From: Trichaptum fuscoviolaceum
Taxonomy: Eukaryota > Basidiomycota > Agaricomycetes > Hymenochaetales > Trichaptaceae
Direction of reading: 5' to 3'
NCBI GenBank assembly: GCA_910574455.1
Contig: CAJSYZ010000009.1
Location: 2,683,040-2,747,039, forward strand
DNA length: 64,000 nt
In this document: piece by piece, positions 24,747 through 36,502 of the stretch
How the letters are laid out: each line of letters opens with the position of its first letter
Numbering within the stretch: position 1 is the first letter of the stretch
Notes under the pieces: generated by a model
The model's input: only the letters and a program-made list of their open reading frames with translations
The model's database searches: none
Told to the model about the DNA's origin: nothing
Program-made: the position numbers and the translations under genes

Positions 24747-26242
24747 CTACGCAATGCCTCGGAAGTTCAAGCCTCTGCTTTCAAGATGATCTATAATGCC
24801 CGCGTAGGAACCAAGAGTGTTAAAATATGTACGCTCTGGTTTCGCAAAATGTGCTTCGAGCATGTACGCACTGAGCAGTGATAAGCATATTGTATGCAAG
24901 AACACTGTAGGAGAAATGAGCTCACAGATGTCTGTGAAATAATGGGAAAAGTAGCCCGTGTTCGCCCGCATATCGAACGAAATTCTGTTGAGAATCGTCT
25001 AGTTTATAAACTAGTCTTATATTTTTTGGGAAGGAGTATTATACCTCAATTGCACGCTTTGGTGTACGCACATATCCAGAGAACAATGCCTTTTAAAGCC
25101 TGCTGTAGTGTTGTTAGCAGGGTGAATGTAATGAAAGACATACAGGATTCGCGAGCAAGCCCCTCGCACTCATGACACCTCCGCATCCTGTCTGTTCTCT
25201 GATGTTTACGACCTCTGACATACTCCATGCGTCGCCATTTGCTACCATTGGTATAGCTCCCTTGGCAGCGGAGACAGCGAATGCTATCGAGGAGAGGGAG
25301 ACAGGCTCAGATGACGACTGATGTCGTGTGCGTCCATGCACAGTAATGTGAGATACGTTCGCATGGATTGCTAAGTACATGTTAGCACAGTATGAAGGCT
25401 TGTAGATGGGCCCAACCTGTTTGTATGAGTTGCTCTGTTTTTCTGAGTATTAAATGTCAGATTTGTGGCTACGTCATTGTACGGAACAGACTCACTTCAG
25501 GTCGTCGTCGACTCTTATTTTAACGGATATAGGAAATGCAGAATCTACGCGATTCTTAGCCGCCCTAACTATGTCAGCTACTCGTTCCGGCTGTCGGAGC
25601 AGCCAACATCCTAATTGTTCTTTGAAAGCCCAGTCCTGCGGACATCCTATGGAATATGAGAGATTCGCCATAAGAATATCCAGGAAAATGCACGTGCCAC
25701 AGTTAAGATCAACACCGTCAACGTATGGACGGATGAGCTCGACGGCATCAGCAAAGGCTCGTGACTCGTGCGCAGCGAATTGAGCTATAAGAGCGCCCCG
25801 CACGCAGGTTGTGTTACTCCGTCGCTCCGAGGAATCCTCTTCTAAAACATCCAGTCTAGATGGCCAGTGATTGACCAGATCAAAGGTTCCACGCTCAAGC
25901 CTCGAGGTAGAGAAATCTGTCAGTCGGGCATTTTGCGAACGAGAGAATTCAGCAGCAAGGATCATTGGCGTGTGCGTAATATGGCAGTTATACTGAGCGA
26001 CCAAGCGACGAAAGGGTACTGGTAGACAGATTAAACATGTGGTTAACTTTACTTCGAGAATAGCCGTGCTCCTCAAGGCTTACGTTTGCTATACCTAACC
26101 ATAGGTGCTACAGTATAGAACTATGAGGACATGAAACGTCCGGAGGAGACGCCAAGAGTTTGCCCATACCAGCGACATTGATGTTTTTGAAGCTTTCAAG
26201 CATTTCATTAGGAGCTAAAATAAGAGGATTTGATTCTGTCAT
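24747..26242 (-). CDS. dus4: tRNA-dihydrouridine synthase Dus4
   Basis: FMN enzyme that reduces uridine to dihydrouridine in the D-loop of tRNA (Dus4 acts at U20a/U20b in yeast). Nine exons: 26170-26242, 26084-26107, 25698-26018, 25496-25646, 25417-25442, 25144-25370, 25045-25089, 24926-24984, 24747-24870; 349 residues. Motifs: APMVRYSKLPFRRLV, HTPMILAAEFSRS, DLNCGCPQDWA with the presumed catalytic Cys, VKIRVDDD, ITVHGRTRHQ, PMVANGD and ARGLLANPALFSG. The length agrees with Dus4 proteins. The intron between exons 3 and 4 has a GC donor and splits the DLNCGCP motif. The gene is divergent from the membrane-protein gene at 26522 with 279 bp between start codons. Confidence 0.92.
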
Positions 26243-26521
26243 TCTCGTTTAGATAAGAATTTTCAGAGCTTGGTGGCATAAGATATAGGAGTGGTGGTGA
26301 AAGTGAAGAAGGAAAGGCTCGCATTGCCAATGTCAGAACAATTGATGGGCGCTGCTGATGTAAGCTCTAATTGAATGATTGGCGCGCGTTCCTGGGCGTG
26401 CCAGTGGCCTGAGAAGACCGTATGCTCTCAAGGCGGTGCACCCGCTTGTCACTCCTTTGCCGCCCAGCACCGCCCGACGCTCTCTTTCTTCCCCTCCTCC
26501 CCATCCTTCTCAACGTACGCT
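26243..26521. promoter_or_regulatory. Shared divergent promoter, dus4 / membrane protein
   Basis: 279 bp separate two divergent start codons, so both promoters must lie here or overlap. The sequence just upstream of the plus-strand gene is pyrimidine-rich (about 26485-26515), a common feature before fungal start sites. No clear TATA box was seen. Confidence 0.5.
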
Positions 26522-27201
26522 ATGTCGTCGAACGGTCTAGTGTACGATAAGGCTCTGCTCGACGACGCTCCAGAGGCTGCGCCGGGCGACCGCAAGGTTA
26601 GTTAAAATTCGACCATTTTGATCTCGTGTTGATGGAGAACTCCCGTGCATGATCTTCGCTCTTATTAAACACAAAACAGAGATTCTACGATGCAGACCTG
26701 CTCCTTGACCCAGCGCAGCAGCGGTCAGCAAACGCGACGCCTGCGCCTGTAGTTCCAGCAGCACGGTCGCAGACGGATCTCGAGGCGGGCCACGGCAAGG
26801 AATATACGCCAACACCACCTGCACCCGTGCATGCCACGCCATGGTACAAGACGCGGAAGGGCATCATCGGCCTCATCATTCTTGCCATCGTAATTATCGC
26901 TGCGGTCGTTGGTGGCGCGGTCGGCGGTACTGTTGGGAAGAACAACAACAACAAATCCTCAGATAGCAATGGGCAGGCGCCCATTGCTGGCCCTTCTTCG
27001 TCAGCGACCTCGACGGTCAGCTCTGGTGGCGCAGGTATCAGTAGTGGAGGAGGCGCACCGATTGGAAGCAGTACTTCGACAACGGAAGAGTCCTCGACAG
27101 CGGAAAATCAGCCAATTGCGACAGGGACAAGCTCGTCGGGAGGAGGTGTCGCGCCCATTGGTACTGCTCTCGCAATCGCAAATGTAGCAAATGATTCGTG
27201 A
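26522..27201 (+). CDS. Single-pass membrane protein with Ser/Gly-rich tail
   Basis: Two exons, 26522-26596 and 26680-27201; 198 residues. There is no signal peptide. Residues 1-85 are polar and acidic, with a repeated short motif (YDKALLDDAP in exon 1 and YDADLLLDPA in exon 2). WYKTRK follows, then one membrane helix at about residues 86-106 (GIIGLIILAIVIIAAVVGGA). The rest is a low-complexity tail rich in Ser, Gly, Thr and Ala. The positive charges before the helix suggest a cytosolic N-terminus and an outer, possibly O-glycosylated tail. I do not recognise a family. A GTGAGA donor overlaps the stop region, so an alternative 3' exon is possible. Confidence 0.7.
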
Positions 27202-28803
27202 GATTTTTATGGTGCGTCATATCTGCACTCTAGTTTCATCGCTGCATCTTAATCCTCACTAATAGCAGTCTTGGATTGTGATCAATTGGATATATATTGG
27301 GGACATTTCTATCCTCTGTCACTCACCCTCATGGAACTCACGTCTTCTCCACTTCGTTTGTCTGCCACGATATGTATACTGGCCGCTAATTTCTCCCATT
27401 CTGACTTAAAATCGGTGTCCTTTCAATTTGTTACGAACAGCATCTTTTACCATTTATCTATTATCTTTTATACAGTATGATTGTGCGCAGTCGAAGGCCA
27501 GCATACTGGAACCGCAGAACCACAGCCCGGTCGCAGGCACATCAAGCTGCCATCAACTGTTGGCATTGTACCTCGGGGCTCTATTAGCTGAGACCCGACA
27601 AGCGCGAAGATGTGTCGCTGCTACTTACACTGCACCTACTTACGTTTTCGGCTCATGTACTGTGCACTCAAATTTTGCGCATCTATCCATAGTCAGCTCT
27701 TAACCGAGATGGTAAAGACGGGCTACTTATTTGCTCTGCTTGCACGATCCTTTCTTGAACCTACTCACCTTATAGGTGCGTTGCGTATGTTTTTCGATCA
27801 CTCATATACTACACGTGATTATGTAAGAGTACGCTGCATTGATGACCTGGTGAACGACTCGGACCTTCTCCAGACAGTGTTCCCCACTCAGAACACAGGA
27901 AGTTACTTCAGTGCATGCAAGGCAAGCCTCATAGATTCCTCTAGAAGACGTTTAGTGAAATTGGATGTTAATCTTCTTGGAAACTGGGAGAGCAATTGCT
28001 TTTAGAATTTCTATTAGCCATTCCTGCGCTCCGCTTCTCAGGACACGAGACCCCTTGATTCAATATAAACCTTATATTGATGATTCCACCGATTCTGGTT
28101 CAAATCTAAAGCAGCTTTATAGCCTTCACGCACACACCAACTGTCCAGGTGAGTGATGGATGTCTTCCTCGAAGTATCCATGGATCATTTCGACTCACTA
28201 GCTGGTTTTCCGAGTCAATACCGAACACATACATTCTATATACATGTAGCAAATAGAAGCTTCCTAATCATTCATAAATGAAGGTCACAGACTGGGGAAG
28301 TTGTACTGAACGTAACTGAAGGCCGCGCCATCAATTGAAGTTCTAACTGAAATAAGATGATCAGCGCTCGGCATCTGCTACCGATCATCCCGAGAGAAAA
28401 TTAACCATACACAGCTGTTCATCATCGGTTTTTGATATCCAGTATCCAAGCGCCCGGAGGACTCAACGCTACCCAAGGTACCTGTCGACTGTTTCTGAGT
28501 GAATATTCAGGTTTGTATCAGGAACATGTGTTCATAAGTCGATTTATGAGTTGAAGAAAGAAAGAAACGTAGTAGGAGAGGGGTGATATGAATTCTATAA
28601 TTCGTAACGATATCGCTTGCTAATGTAGATACAAAGAAATAATGCATGTCTCATGCATGCCAATAGCACATGTAACATAATAGAGTAAGGCGCACAAGAA
28701 GTCGCGAAAGGCAAATAGCAATTACAAAAGAAAAAAGAAATTCCGGGATGAGTTTGTTTCCACACACGTTATTTCATCACTCATGACATCGAAGCTTTAT
28801 GCT
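27202..28803. other. Intergenic, nothing recognised
   Basis: Short plus-strand frames (longest 27610-28005) show no domain and poor splice context. It includes the 3' flanks of the membrane-protein gene and of carbonic anhydrase 2, which face each other here. Confidence 0.45.
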
Positions 28804-30131
28804 TCATGGTCTGGTATCCATCTCCAGCTCTGCCTTTTTATCGCCATTCACGCCCGGGAACTCCTCGCCTTCCCGGGTCAAGCCCATACCCAAACCGCCG
28901 ACAAACTTGTCCCCGATCCGGCCCTCGGGTCCCTCGCTCACACCCATATCCCTCAAGCGGCCGGTCTCGAGCGTGTACACCCAGCCGTGAACGTACACCG
29001 CCTTCCGACCGGGCGCGTTCGACCGGGATGCTTTCCATGCGTGCTGGATCACTTCGGACTGAACGATGTTCGCGACCTGCTTGCGCACGTTTTCTTCGAC
29101 GATCGTGCGCAGCGTCTCGTCCTTGTTCTCCGTTGCCGCCGGCGTTGTGAAGTCCGGCGCGGATGCGAGATTCACGAGCGGCCCGAGCCACCTGCCGAGA
29201 GGGGAGGTCGGTGCGACTTAGGGTCGTGTTCATGTAGGTGCGAATGAGGAGGGATTAATGTTGTGAAGACGGAGTTAGTTGGGTTGCCTTCGAAGCGTGT
29301 GCAGCACATGAACAATATGAGATAAAAGTAGTTTGGAAGAAAAAGAACTCTGAAGACAATCGTCGAAGAACTTCGATAAGTCTCCCATGCAATAGAGTCT
29401 CAGTCATCAAATACGTTTGATGAAATCCATTAGATGATGGACGGAATCAAATGAGTTTCGGAAACGGCACGGAATACCTTCACCGCAGCATCGTTGCCCC
29501 AAAGAACGCGTGCCTCTCAAGAATGTATATGAATTTGAAGAAAGGAGGAGATGGTGCAGTGCAAAGCGGGTCGCAAAGCAATTTAGGAAAGTAGACGGAA
29601 ACCAAAAATAGAACAGATAAGCAATTGAAACTCACCTTCGTCACACTGGCCGCCGGAGCAGGCGGCATCGTAAGCTGCTGCAACACCACCACACTTAGTG
29701 TGGCCCACTACCACAACTGTCGTGCATCCGTATGGGTGAATATCAATTGAAAAGGCAAACGGGGGTCAGCTGGACATACCATGCTCAACGCCAAGTGCCT
29801 CGACCGCGTACATGAGTACGGACTGTGCGGAGTCGTCGTGCAAATGGAATTGACTATATGATCATGGTCGTGGTCAGTATGTGGTTCACTGAAGTTAGCG
29901 ACATGTGGCGTACTTTGCAATGTTTCGGTGGACGAAGATTTCGCCAGGTTTGCAGGCCATGATGACGCTCTCTGGCACTCGGGAGTCGGCGCAGCCGATC
30001 CAGAGGACCTTGGGCGCCTGGCCCTTGGCGGTCTGCCTGAAGAAGTCGGGGTCGTACCGCTCAACGTCGGTCGCCCATTGTGCATTCGACGATAGGAGGC
30101 GGTTGATCTCTGGTAAAGTAGTCACGGACAT
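28804..30131 (-). CDS. Beta-carbonic anhydrase 2
   Basis: Second beta-class carbonic anhydrase. Four exons: 29914-30131, 29780-29853, 29636-29716, 28804-29216; 261 residues. Zinc and catalytic residues are intact: [12 protein letters not shown] and VVGHTKCGGV. Other blocks are [53 protein letters not shown] and AVYVHGWVYTLETGRL. Compared with carbonic anhydrase 1 it has a longer C-terminus, about 45 extra residues rich in Gly and Glu ending EMDTRP. The intron 29217-29634 is 418 nt, the longest in this gene by far. It lies 16 kb from the first copy in the same orientation but with a different intron pattern, so an old duplication is more likely than a recent one. Confidence 0.93.
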
Positions 30132-30279
30132 GGTAGAGAAATTGAAAGGATGTTGGGTGAGTCTAGCGATCTACGAAGACAGAGATGTAATGTACGTGGA
30201 GGAGAGCGCGTTCCGTCTATGTTCGCTGAGGGTGAGGGGGGTTGGCCGGGGCGCCTTAGAGAAGGTGGAAGTGCAGGCC

Positions 30280-30289
30280 GGCTTTTATA
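30280..30289 (-). promoter_or_regulatory. TATA box of carbonic anhydrase 2
   Basis: TATAAAAGCC on the minus strand, about 150 bp upstream of the start codon, with a CCAAT immediately upstream (CCAATCCTATAAAAG). Identical to the element before carbonic anhydrase 1. Confidence 0.6.
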
Positions 30290-31816
30290 GGATTGGAGAG
30301 CTAGCGCGGTGCCTGCGGGGTTATCGTGCTGCTCGCCGTCCGTTTCAAGCGAACCACAGTTGTGGTTATAAGTGGTCGATGCAAGCGGTTATTTTCGATA
30401 GAATTGACAAACAAGAGCCAATCAAGATTAAAATCCGGGAAGCGTGTCAGAGAGAATGACGCGGTCGTTAGCACAACGGTCGACAAACAGCAAGTGATTG
30501 ATATTTCTAAATATGCGAGACAGGTACCCACATAACGCTTGAACAACTCGAAGAGCGCGCGGAGAACCATGCATCAACCGTTGGGGTGGTGAGTGTAGGA
30601 GAAAGAAAGATGAGAAGTTTTTATGAACATTGAGTCAAACCGAACGGGACTTCAATTAATTGTCTATAATCTACGTCATTAGCACTCTTTCAACCAATAG
30701 GAACGTGTAGATAAAAAGGACGGCAGCCAATCATACGATGAGTTTTCCTTACCAAATTGCACCATTTCGAGATTAAGCTGTGCCTGTCACAGTATAGCTA
30801 ATAATCAATTGCATTGAGCCGAATATGTACGGCACTACTGGGACTTCTGAACCAAATCTTGCTATACTAGACAAGGGAGGTATGTGTAGTACAGTAAATC
30901 CTGTCAGTAACAACGAAAGGAAACACTGGCATTGAACAAGCATAATTAGTTAGTGAATCATAGCAATTGAATTTAACTGTACCTTCCCGTTTTGGGCATG
31001 TGTTTACCTAACTTGAGCGTGAACTTGAAGCTTCTGCTTCTTCGTAACGCGAGCTTGTGACAGGCGACGTATATTATAACATACATAATCTAACATGTAT
31101 ATTAATACTCCTTTCTGAGTCGTGAGGCATTACTGTCTTAACTCTTGTAGAGAATTCGATGCCCACAGTGGGTGCTTGGAAGCTTGAAAAGAAGGTCAAG
31201 CCCTTCGTGCTAGCTCAGGGGCGGCATTGCCAACTTACCTTGGCATTGCTGTCTTCTTCTTATTTTTTTTCTCAAGGAAACAACCTGTGTGAAGAGATAT
31301 GCTCAAGCGCTCGACTGCTGCCTTAGAGAATAATTATCCTGAGTAGATTACGAGTTTTTATGAAGGCCGGTTGAACCGGTCGGAAGCTAATCACCACCCC
31401 TTATCGCCCTGACAGCCGGCCGTAAGAGACACTCTAATTATAAAATCAGTCTGATTTTTTTTCAAATCATACTGCTTGAGTGATCTGTGATGACCTGCTG
31501 CACTCATGGAAAGCATCGCAGTCTATCCAGTGTATCATCACGTCGAAAGATACGTCGGCCTCCGACAACTTCTCCTTCCGACGTTTCACCTCGACAATCC
31601 ATCACCCGAGTTCTGATTTACTTACACGTTCAATAAAGCAAAACACTGTAGCGGCTCACGCCGATATACGGCTGCGTCTATTCCTCTTGCTTTTCAAACG
31701 TACTTGCCATGCGTTTGTGGAACATGGTTCAAGATGAGCGGGTGCGTGTTTCTCTTTCAAGTTGATACAATCTGTGTAGTATTTGCCAATCAGTTAGCGT
31801 TTGTGTCTCTTGCATC
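30290..31816. other. Intergenic, nothing recognised
   Basis: Upstream region of carbonic anhydrase 2 and of a possible small gene. AT-rich, with short open frames only. One CAACTTGAA word lies at 31756-31764, 53 bp before the possible small secreted protein. Confidence 0.45.
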
Positions 31817-32192
31817 ATGCAGCTGTCGACTTCTTTTCTAACCTTCGTCCTCACTGCTTTTGCCACGATCTATGACAACTCCGGAGGTATGCTTCGGCTT
31901 ATAGAACTAAGTTTCTTTCCCTATGTTCATCTATAATAAACTCGTTATTGGGAGCTTTAGGCGCTATCAATGATCGTCGCTGCCACTACGTACATGGGGT
32001 AAAACGACACGGAAAGGGCTGTGCAGAGTCACTTGCAGGTACATTAAATCTTAACCACGCATTACCGGCCAAAATCGCTCACCTAACGACGTCCGATGTG
32101 AACTTCAACTCCGGTCCCTTCGCTTCACCCGAGGCCGTATGCACCTGATACAGGGAGAGATTCACTGTTGTACGGAGAGCGCGCAACGGTAA
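31817..32192 (+). CDS. Possible small secreted cysteine-containing protein
   Basis: Three exons can be drawn: 31817-31886, 31961-32038, 32134-32192, giving 68 residues. The N-terminus MQLSTSFLTFVLTAFATI looks like a signal peptide. The remainder is short and basic with four cysteines, including a final CC pair (CHYVHG, GCAES, HCCTES). Borders are GTATGC...TTTAG and GTACAT...CGAG; the second acceptor is weak and a later CAG would also fit but gives a poorer product. No family is recognised. It lies in accessory DNA next to the P450 genes. Treat it as a candidate only. Confidence 0.35.
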
Positions 32193-33819
32193 TCCAGATG
32201 AGCTCGTCCGTGATGAAATGGCCAGGTACGAAACACAATCTTCGTTGGGTCTGCATTTGCATTTAGATCTTTCTCTCGGTCGGAATCCGTCGGTAAGTCC
32301 AGGAAACTCTCAGCCGGTCGGGGTCGGAGACGCATCTCTTGTCATGCATCTTATGCCTGCACGTCTTCCATAGTTCAATAATCGAGTATTTGGATAAATT
32401 GAACGTACCATGTGTTGAGGATCGTCTGTCCTTAACAGCCGTCTGTCATGATAAGCATTCGTCCTTGACATCGCCCACCGATACTCGACATATAACAATG
32501 GCCTGTCCTTATGACCCACTTCTTTCAAGTTCTTTTACGCCCGCTTTTCCGCCTTCGGGTGAGGAGCTTCATTAAATCAAGATTGTAGGCTAGACACTCG
32601 GGCTGACAGATTAGTTATCACTGCTCTTCAGCAAACAAAATTGGTTCGTCTACAGCCTCAATGCCCTCTATAAGTGGTTAGTTGTATATGTGCATACAAT
32701 TCTTATACGGCCAAGACACACCAGTATAAGCTTTGGTAACTTCTTGCCAGTGTTCCGCGTCTTCAACAGTAGATAGAGCCATGGAGTTCAAGCAAGTCAA
32801 TTGCGATCTTGTACCTGCTAATTTTTGTTACTAGCTGAATACTTGTTTTCAGATAGGGATGAGTCCTATATATGGTGAGTACCAATAATGAATATCATGA
32901 TTCCTTACACTTCCTATCATGTTGTCTGGTCCACCGGTCATTTTCGATGGGTATCAAAAGAAACCTGATCTACGTTCCCAAATGAAGGACTTCTCCGAGG
33001 AAGTAAATCTCGCATGTGAGCAAAGACGAGTATGAATACAAGATGTTTATAGACTTGATAATGCGAAGCCAAGACTGTCGTGATTTCCGGAGTGAATCAT
33101 GCCGTATACGAGCCAGAGCCGCTGACCGGTATGTATAGCAACTTGAATACAATGTGCTTGCGCTATGACAGTGGGTATAGGTGCAGGACTCCTCTTTCCC
33201 ATAGACTAACGAACTTGTCGTGGTATAATTTTAGACAGAGATCAGCAGGCTCTTCAAATGTAGCGCGAATACGGAAACGACATTCCGTAGCTAGATAACA
33301 GATCCAACTATTGGGACAAGAAGACAGACTGGCAGAAGGGTAAAGAAATTTTACTTACAATCACGAGCGGCCAATTTGTATCAATATTCGGGGGAACTGT
33401 GACAAACCCCTTCCCTTCCAAAGTTGTGCAAGTAGAGTCGATGAAGTGCAAATGTTGTGGCAAAACAGTCAAGTTTGTCGTTGAGGTTGTAATTGAGACA
33501 GGCGCCCGAATTCCGATGCGAAAGCATCGTATTATGCGTGTGAATATAAAATTTTATTTACATTTTCCACGTCCATCATGATGATGGTGACTCAATGCTC
33601 TTGCAACTTGAATACTATCTGACATCATTCTTCGATAATGTAAGGCCGAGCTGTCTTTCCAATTTGTACGACATATATACAGTATTGCTGTAATAGTGCG
33701 ACTTGTAAATTCATCCACTGGCAGATACTCGCTATTTTGGTGAAGTAAAACGTCGTACTACAACACAATTTTCATGGGACGAAAAGGGACTACTGCCGAC
33801 AGTGGTAGCCCAGACATCC
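32193..33819. other. Intergenic, nothing firm
   Basis: About 1.6 kb before the P450 array. A plus-strand frame at about 33399-33581 carries KCKCCGKTVKFVVEV, but I could not join it to other exons. Two CAACTTGAA words lie at 33139-33147 and 33604-33612. Confidence 0.4.
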
Positions 33820-36095
33820 TCAAGAGCTAATAAGAGACTTTTGAATCAACTGAACATGTTTCTCGCTCCGGGGTATAATAGAGCACTTGAAAGGTTTTGG
33901 GATGCTGTGGATTTGGGCAACATAAACGAGCCGAGACGCGAGGACGATACGTATGATTACTCACCTTATCACACTTGGCAGGTATTCTATCTCTGGAAGT
34001 ACCTCTGATCCTGTGCTAGCGTCAATAATGGGCTTGACATCGAAACACGCAAGCGTGCATGCCATCGTAAGCCACACAGTTCTATCCGCGAAAAAACGAC
34101 CGGGACAGATTCTGCGGAACTCAATTAACGCGAAGAGTTAAAATCATCGTATGGGTTATGCACACCTTCGTCCAAAGCCGTAGACAAGACTTGAGGGATC
34201 ATCGTCCTTTCCAGAGACCTTGCGACCCGTTACTATCCCCACATGTCTATCTGGGTTGAATACTTCGGGATCTGGGAAATACTCCTTGTCTCTCATCATC
34301 AGCCTTCGGTAGACCGTCAGCATATCGTTGCAGATACATATGTGTAGATCTATATGTTCATGACAATCGACGTACCATATATTGGGCAAAATCATTGATC
34401 CTTTCGGCAGTGTAAATCCATCGTAATGGTCGGTTTCCATCGATTTGTGTGGCAGGCCTAAGTTTGGAAAGAGAAGTACGTATATGACAAATTTCCAGCG
34501 AAATAACACTTGCTTACCAACAGGAGCGGGCGGATTGATGCTGTATGGGACTTGTCAGTACTGCGGGCATGTGCGAAATTTTATCCTTAACCTACCGGTG
34601 TACTTCCTTCAAAATGCAATCAATATACGGAAGCTGCGAACGATCGTCAAAAGTGGGGAAGCGGCCAGACCCTATCACTTCGTCAATCTCCTCCTGCGCT
34701 TTTTTTGCAGCGTCCGGATGCAATGTGATCATGAGCAAGAAGGTAAGAATGCTTGTCACAGTCTCATAGAGTATGATGAGCGGACACCACCTTCAACACA
34801 TTAAAAATAAGACTTACTGTCTCAAATCCAGCTAAGAGCCCCGGTAAGCATCCGGTTATGACCCTCATGATAGGCAAACATACATACCTGCGTATGACAC
34901 TGCTCCTAGCATCCTTATATCGTCTTCCAGAGTTGGATCATCGCGTTGTTCGACCTCGTAATCGTCCAGCATTTTAGACACGAAGCAATCTTCCGCGCCT
35001 CCTGCAGCCTGCCCAATCACTAAAACTGCGTTATGAATATATCACTATACAAGTATCATACCTTTCTAGCTTTAAGATCTGCGAGGGGTACTGAGATGGA
35101 GGTCTCCGCAACTTTCCGCGTTTTAAGGCTATGCCGTTTGATGAATACGCCCGGAAACCATCCGGGGAACCAAGTTGGGACATGTCGCACTGCTATATGT
35201 TAACACACGACATCCATTTAGATCTATAGAGAGTTGAGCATGCGCACATATCGGGAAGAAATCAATAGACGTAGCTCCGATACTACCCACTTCTCCGGTC
35301 ATAGTAGCAGCACGTTCGAGTACGGCCACAAGCGGATCATTCTTGGGGAGCACAGAATATCCATATGTTGCCTTCAAGACTGTACCAGCGACCAACCTAT
35401 TATATGTATTAAATTCAAGTTCAGCACGAGTAGTTGATCGTGTGAAGAAGATCTAAACCTCTGAACGGCTTCTCGAAAGTCCTGGGGGTTATCCAGAAGC
35501 TCGCCAAGGAATCCCAGAACCTGGCTCTCTTGGGTAGGTCGGAACATTGAAACCTCTTGCGTGTTAAAATAGCGCTGCATCAAACGTCGTTGCCTCCGAA
35601 ATCTATCTCCGTATGGGAGAAACAACAGACCGTGAGACCAACCCATACTGAAGGGTGCACTGTAAGCCTTCTTAATGCCAAGCGCGACGTATTGTCACTT
35701 ACAGTTCACAAAGAACGACGACCCTAGGACGGTCTGAAAAGTTTGCACTGCGCTTGTCTAAGAGGTCATGAGCAACGCTCGCAGAATTGAGGACTAGCAT
35801 GGGTCGCCCGAAAACATGCAAGTAAATGATATCACCTGTTACAGGACAAAGTCAGAAGACGAGACAATTAAGTATCACAAAAGGAGCATATGAATTCACC
35901 GAATTTCTTCCTCCAAGCTGCAAAGGTTTTCCATGGGTACTCTGGAGGGATAAATCTTGCATGACCAATTAGCGGATCAGACGGAGGACTGTGTGGCAAG
36001 TTTAGCTGTTTCCTCTTGAGAAGTAGGAACACCAGAGATGAGATACAGAGGATAGGTAGGCAGTGACGAGTCAAGTCAAGATTTTCCAGTAGCAT
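33820..36095 (-). CDS. Cytochrome P450 monooxygenase 1 of the cluster
   Basis: Haem-thiolate monooxygenase, anchored in the ER by an N-terminal helix (LPILCISSLVFLLLKRKQ). Thirteen exons: 35900-36095, 35703-35835, 35459-35647, 35248-35396, 35062-35192, 34888-35008, 34818-34831, 34596-34762, 34518-34540, 34376-34457, 34166-34303, 33965-34111, 33820-33904; 524 residues. Motifs: proline hinge PHSPPSDPLIGH, I-helix AGFET, ExxR as EVHR, FNPDRH and haem loop FGRRICPGRFFA. The type resembles the large basidiomycete group often labelled O-methylsterigmatocystin oxidoreductase-like (CYP64-related); the substrate cannot be inferred. The exon structure is shared with two neighbouring paralogues. The C-terminus ends with CSIIPRSEKHVQLIQ. 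Confidence 0.93.
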
Positions 36096-36502
36096 TTTGA
36101 TGGTGAACCCAGAAGACGGCGAGAGTAAATAAGCACGAAAGACGTGGGCTTTAGAAGACACTCGCAGATATATATATATTGCCATTACCATGATGCTGCG
36201 ACGTGGCAGTCATCTCATCAACACAATAAAGAGTCCAAATAGTACTCTGGAATTGATGAGGAGCACTGGAAATATGGGGTACCGTCAACCCACGCCCATG
36301 ATTTCCACCAGATGAATGGCACCGAGTACAATGTCCGTGGGAGCGTACTAAGTTAACTTTAGGCTGTTGCGGTAGCCTGAGTCCACCGAATGGCGAACGC
36401 AGTACCTCTCCTAATTATCACACTGTAAAAAAAAGTTCTATACGCGATGTATTACTCATCATATTCATTTATGTATCTCGCGGGTGCAGGTTCCGCAGAT
36501 TC
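36096..36502. other. Spacer between P450 1 and P450 2
   Basis: 406 bp holding the promoter of P450 1 and the 3' flank of P450 2. An alternating TA run on the minus strand at about 36167-36178 could serve as a TATA element. Nothing coding. Confidence 0.5.

Noticed and set aside
28783..29247. 154-residue plus-strand frame over carbonic anhydrase 2
   Set aside because: It mirrors the last exon of the carbonic anhydrase, which has matching family motifs and splice sites.
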